Positions 62,273 to 64,000 of a DNA stretch of 64,000 nucleotides are shown piece by piece. The position numbers were made by a program, and so were the translations under genes. The stretch's first letter is position 1; each line of letters begins with the position of its first letter. This stretch comes from Sphaerolaimus hirsutus (Eukaryota; Nematoda; Chromadorea; Monhysterida; Sphaerolaimidae), in contig OZ038456.1 in NCBI GenBank assembly GCA_964036195.1, positions 20,164,104 through 20,228,103 of the forward strand. Direction: 5' to 3'. The notes beneath the pieces are model-generated. The model ran no database searches, had not been told where the DNA came from, and was given only the letters and a program-made list of their open reading frames with translations.

Positions 62273-63653
62273 CTAATTTTCATAATTGATAAATGGGTTC
62301 CCTGGAAAAAGAGTAGCTTTAGAAATTCGGTAAGGTTCGAAAAAGCGCCATGGCACTTTTTGCTTTGGCGCTATAGCCACGCGCCAGCTCCAGACGTTTA
62401 GTTCCTGGCGCCACGCAAAAATAGCGCCAAGCGCCAATAGCGCCATGGCGATTTTCCGAACCCCATCGCCAAGCGCCAATGGCGATGGAGTAATATAGCG
62501 CCAAGCGCCAATAGCGCCATGGCACTTTTTGCTTTGGCGCTAGCGTCAAGCACCAGCGCCAGGCACCAGCGCCGTGGCGCTTTTCCATCACGATACAGGA
62601 GATTAGTGCAGCATTTGCATGTGCACCAAAAATATCAATGTTTATGAAAACGTAAATACCTTTTAGGACTCTTAAAGTATGGACTCTTATGACGCCTATA
62701 CAACTCCAGAGTTGATATTGGGTATTTACTTTTACTCTATAATCCAGCGCACTGAGTAAATACCCATGGGTACAATAGTTCAATTGTACCAACCCATTTA
62801 CGTTGTAATTTTTCACAAGTACTGGGTACTTCTGAGTATTTCAGAAAATTTTATGAAAATGTGCGAATAGTAAAAAAGCGACAATCTGTGCCTGCACACA
62901 GAAGTACATCGTATGTACTTATTTCCATGGTTGGTTTTATAAAAATCATTTGTATACAAATTGTAAAAAATTGTATAAAAATGTATTTTTTATTTGTTTT
63001 ATTCTTGTTTCATTTCATTTATTTTTATTCCAAAATAATAATAAAATAATAAAATGGGACCATTTTACAAAAAAATTTACAGAAATTTTACAAAAAATCA
63101 GAATCTTGCATGGAAGGCCAGAAAGATGTGATAATTAGACCTAAACATGAAAACGTGACAAATTTTTTCATTACTTTGCAAAAGTAAGTATTGTTAGCTA
63201 GTTGCAAGTGTAAAGTTACAATTATTGATAAAGAATGGTTTGCATTTTCAGTAGAAGGAATAATGGTGTGTGCTGGGTGCATTTGTAAAACGTCATGCAA
63301 AGTGTCAATGTGGCCACACAAGCTGATTTTCAATGTTCTTTTTTGAAAACTGTTCTGGGCGACGCGTCGCTGTACGCTTTTCAATAGTGTGCAATTTGCA
63401 CTTTTATTTTTCAATTAGTGATAGCATATGTGAATATTGGTTTCAGCAAGTCACATTTGCCATTCAAAGTTCACATACATTGTGGTGCAATGATAGCACT
63501 TTATTACTTTAACATGTAATCTTTGCATGATAATTTTGCAAGAGATTTTCTCCAGGAAATCTCTCTGCCCATGTAAAGCATTATTGACTGAAAAAAGTAT
63601 TTGAAGTATGTTAACATTCTGCCTACACACACTAGTTTTCATGCTGGTGGTGT
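62273..63653. repeat. Dispersed repeats: GCGCCA cluster, copy 2 of the 12505 repeat, AATAAAA tract
   Basis: 62336-62600 carries GGCGC arrays ending TTTTCCATCACGA. 62547-62878 is the homologue of 12505-12839. 62930-63110 resembles the AATAAAATAAAA right end of the CAGGGTTGG family, inverted. 63110-63653 is non-coding with no supported gene. Confidence 0.6.
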
Positions 63654-64000
63654 CACTCCCAGACCCTGTAGGGTGTAAAAGACCCTGTAAAGTGTAGAAA
63701 ACCCTGTAAAATGTCATGTGTCATGAAAAAGACCCTGTAAAATGCCAGGTGTCATGTTAAAGACCCTGTAAAGTGTCATGTGTATCCAAATATTATTTTA
63801 TCATATCCAAATCTTTTGTTTTTGTATCCAAATTTTATGTCAAACAGTAAGTTTTAAATCAAATAACGTACCATTTGGATATGATAAAATAAGATTTGGA
63901 TAAACTGTAACACTTTACAGGGTCTTTTACATGACATTTGACACTTTACAGGGTCTTTTACATGACACATGCCATTTTACAGGGTCTTTTACATGACACA
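63654..64000. mobile_element. hAT-like MITE with GACCCTGTAAAGTG arrays, cut by the window end
   Basis: Starts CACTCCCAGACCCTGTA, like the small element at 45964-46142. Arrays of GACCCTGTAAA(R)TGTCATG on one side and ACAGGGTCTTTTACATGACA on the other indicate both arms are present; the right terminus is outside. Confidence 0.65.

Overview
The window is invertebrate-type metazoan nuclear DNA that is mostly transposable elements. BEL/Pao elements are known only from animals, and one complete copy is present. Host genes have small exons with GT-AG introns, and no bacterial features are visible. I cannot name the species. One 200-base assembly gap lies at 25940-26139.

Layout. (1) 1-10277: an LTR-type retroelement cut by the left window edge. 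It encodes Gag, a retroviral-like envelope, an aspartic protease, and a Ty3/Gypsy-type reverse transcriptase with RNase H. Downstream lie an unrecognised ORF and a UPF1/DNA2-type superfamily 1 helicase, preceded by a duplicated CCAAT/GC-box block. Envelope lies between Gag and protease and no integrase is visible. A TATA/AATAAA pair near 12019-12115 may mark its 3' LTR. (2) 12505-46360: a dense mosaic of short non-autonomous DNA transposons nested in each other, many with target-site duplications (TSDs) readable in the sequence. Two broad types dominate: TA-flanked elements ending in CCGTATTTCCTCGAAATACC with long G/C runs, and hAT-like elements with 8-bp duplications and arrays of short repeats. 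A decayed non-LTR reverse transcriptase sits in one nest. (3) 46850-60174: a nearly pristine BEL/Pao retroelement. Its 1270-bp LTRs differ at one site that I could find, its 5-bp duplication is ACATA, and one 2900-codon ORF runs Gag-protease-RT-RNase H-integrase-envelope. (4) 60175-64000: more host intron, exons and repeats.

Host genes are on the minus strand. Five exons (62272 down to 41142) splice in consistent phase into 226 uninterrupted codons. They encode the C-terminal half of a papain-family (C1) cysteine peptidase, with catalytic His and Asn, followed by a beta/gamma-crystallin Greek-key module. The BEL element lies in one of its introns, in antisense. Further along the same strand (23390-18327) are exons for the N-terminal, active-site-cysteine half of another C1 peptidase, either a second gene or a second module.

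No transposase gene, tRNA, rRNA or CRISPR array was seen. All the small DNA transposons here would need a transposase supplied from elsewhere.
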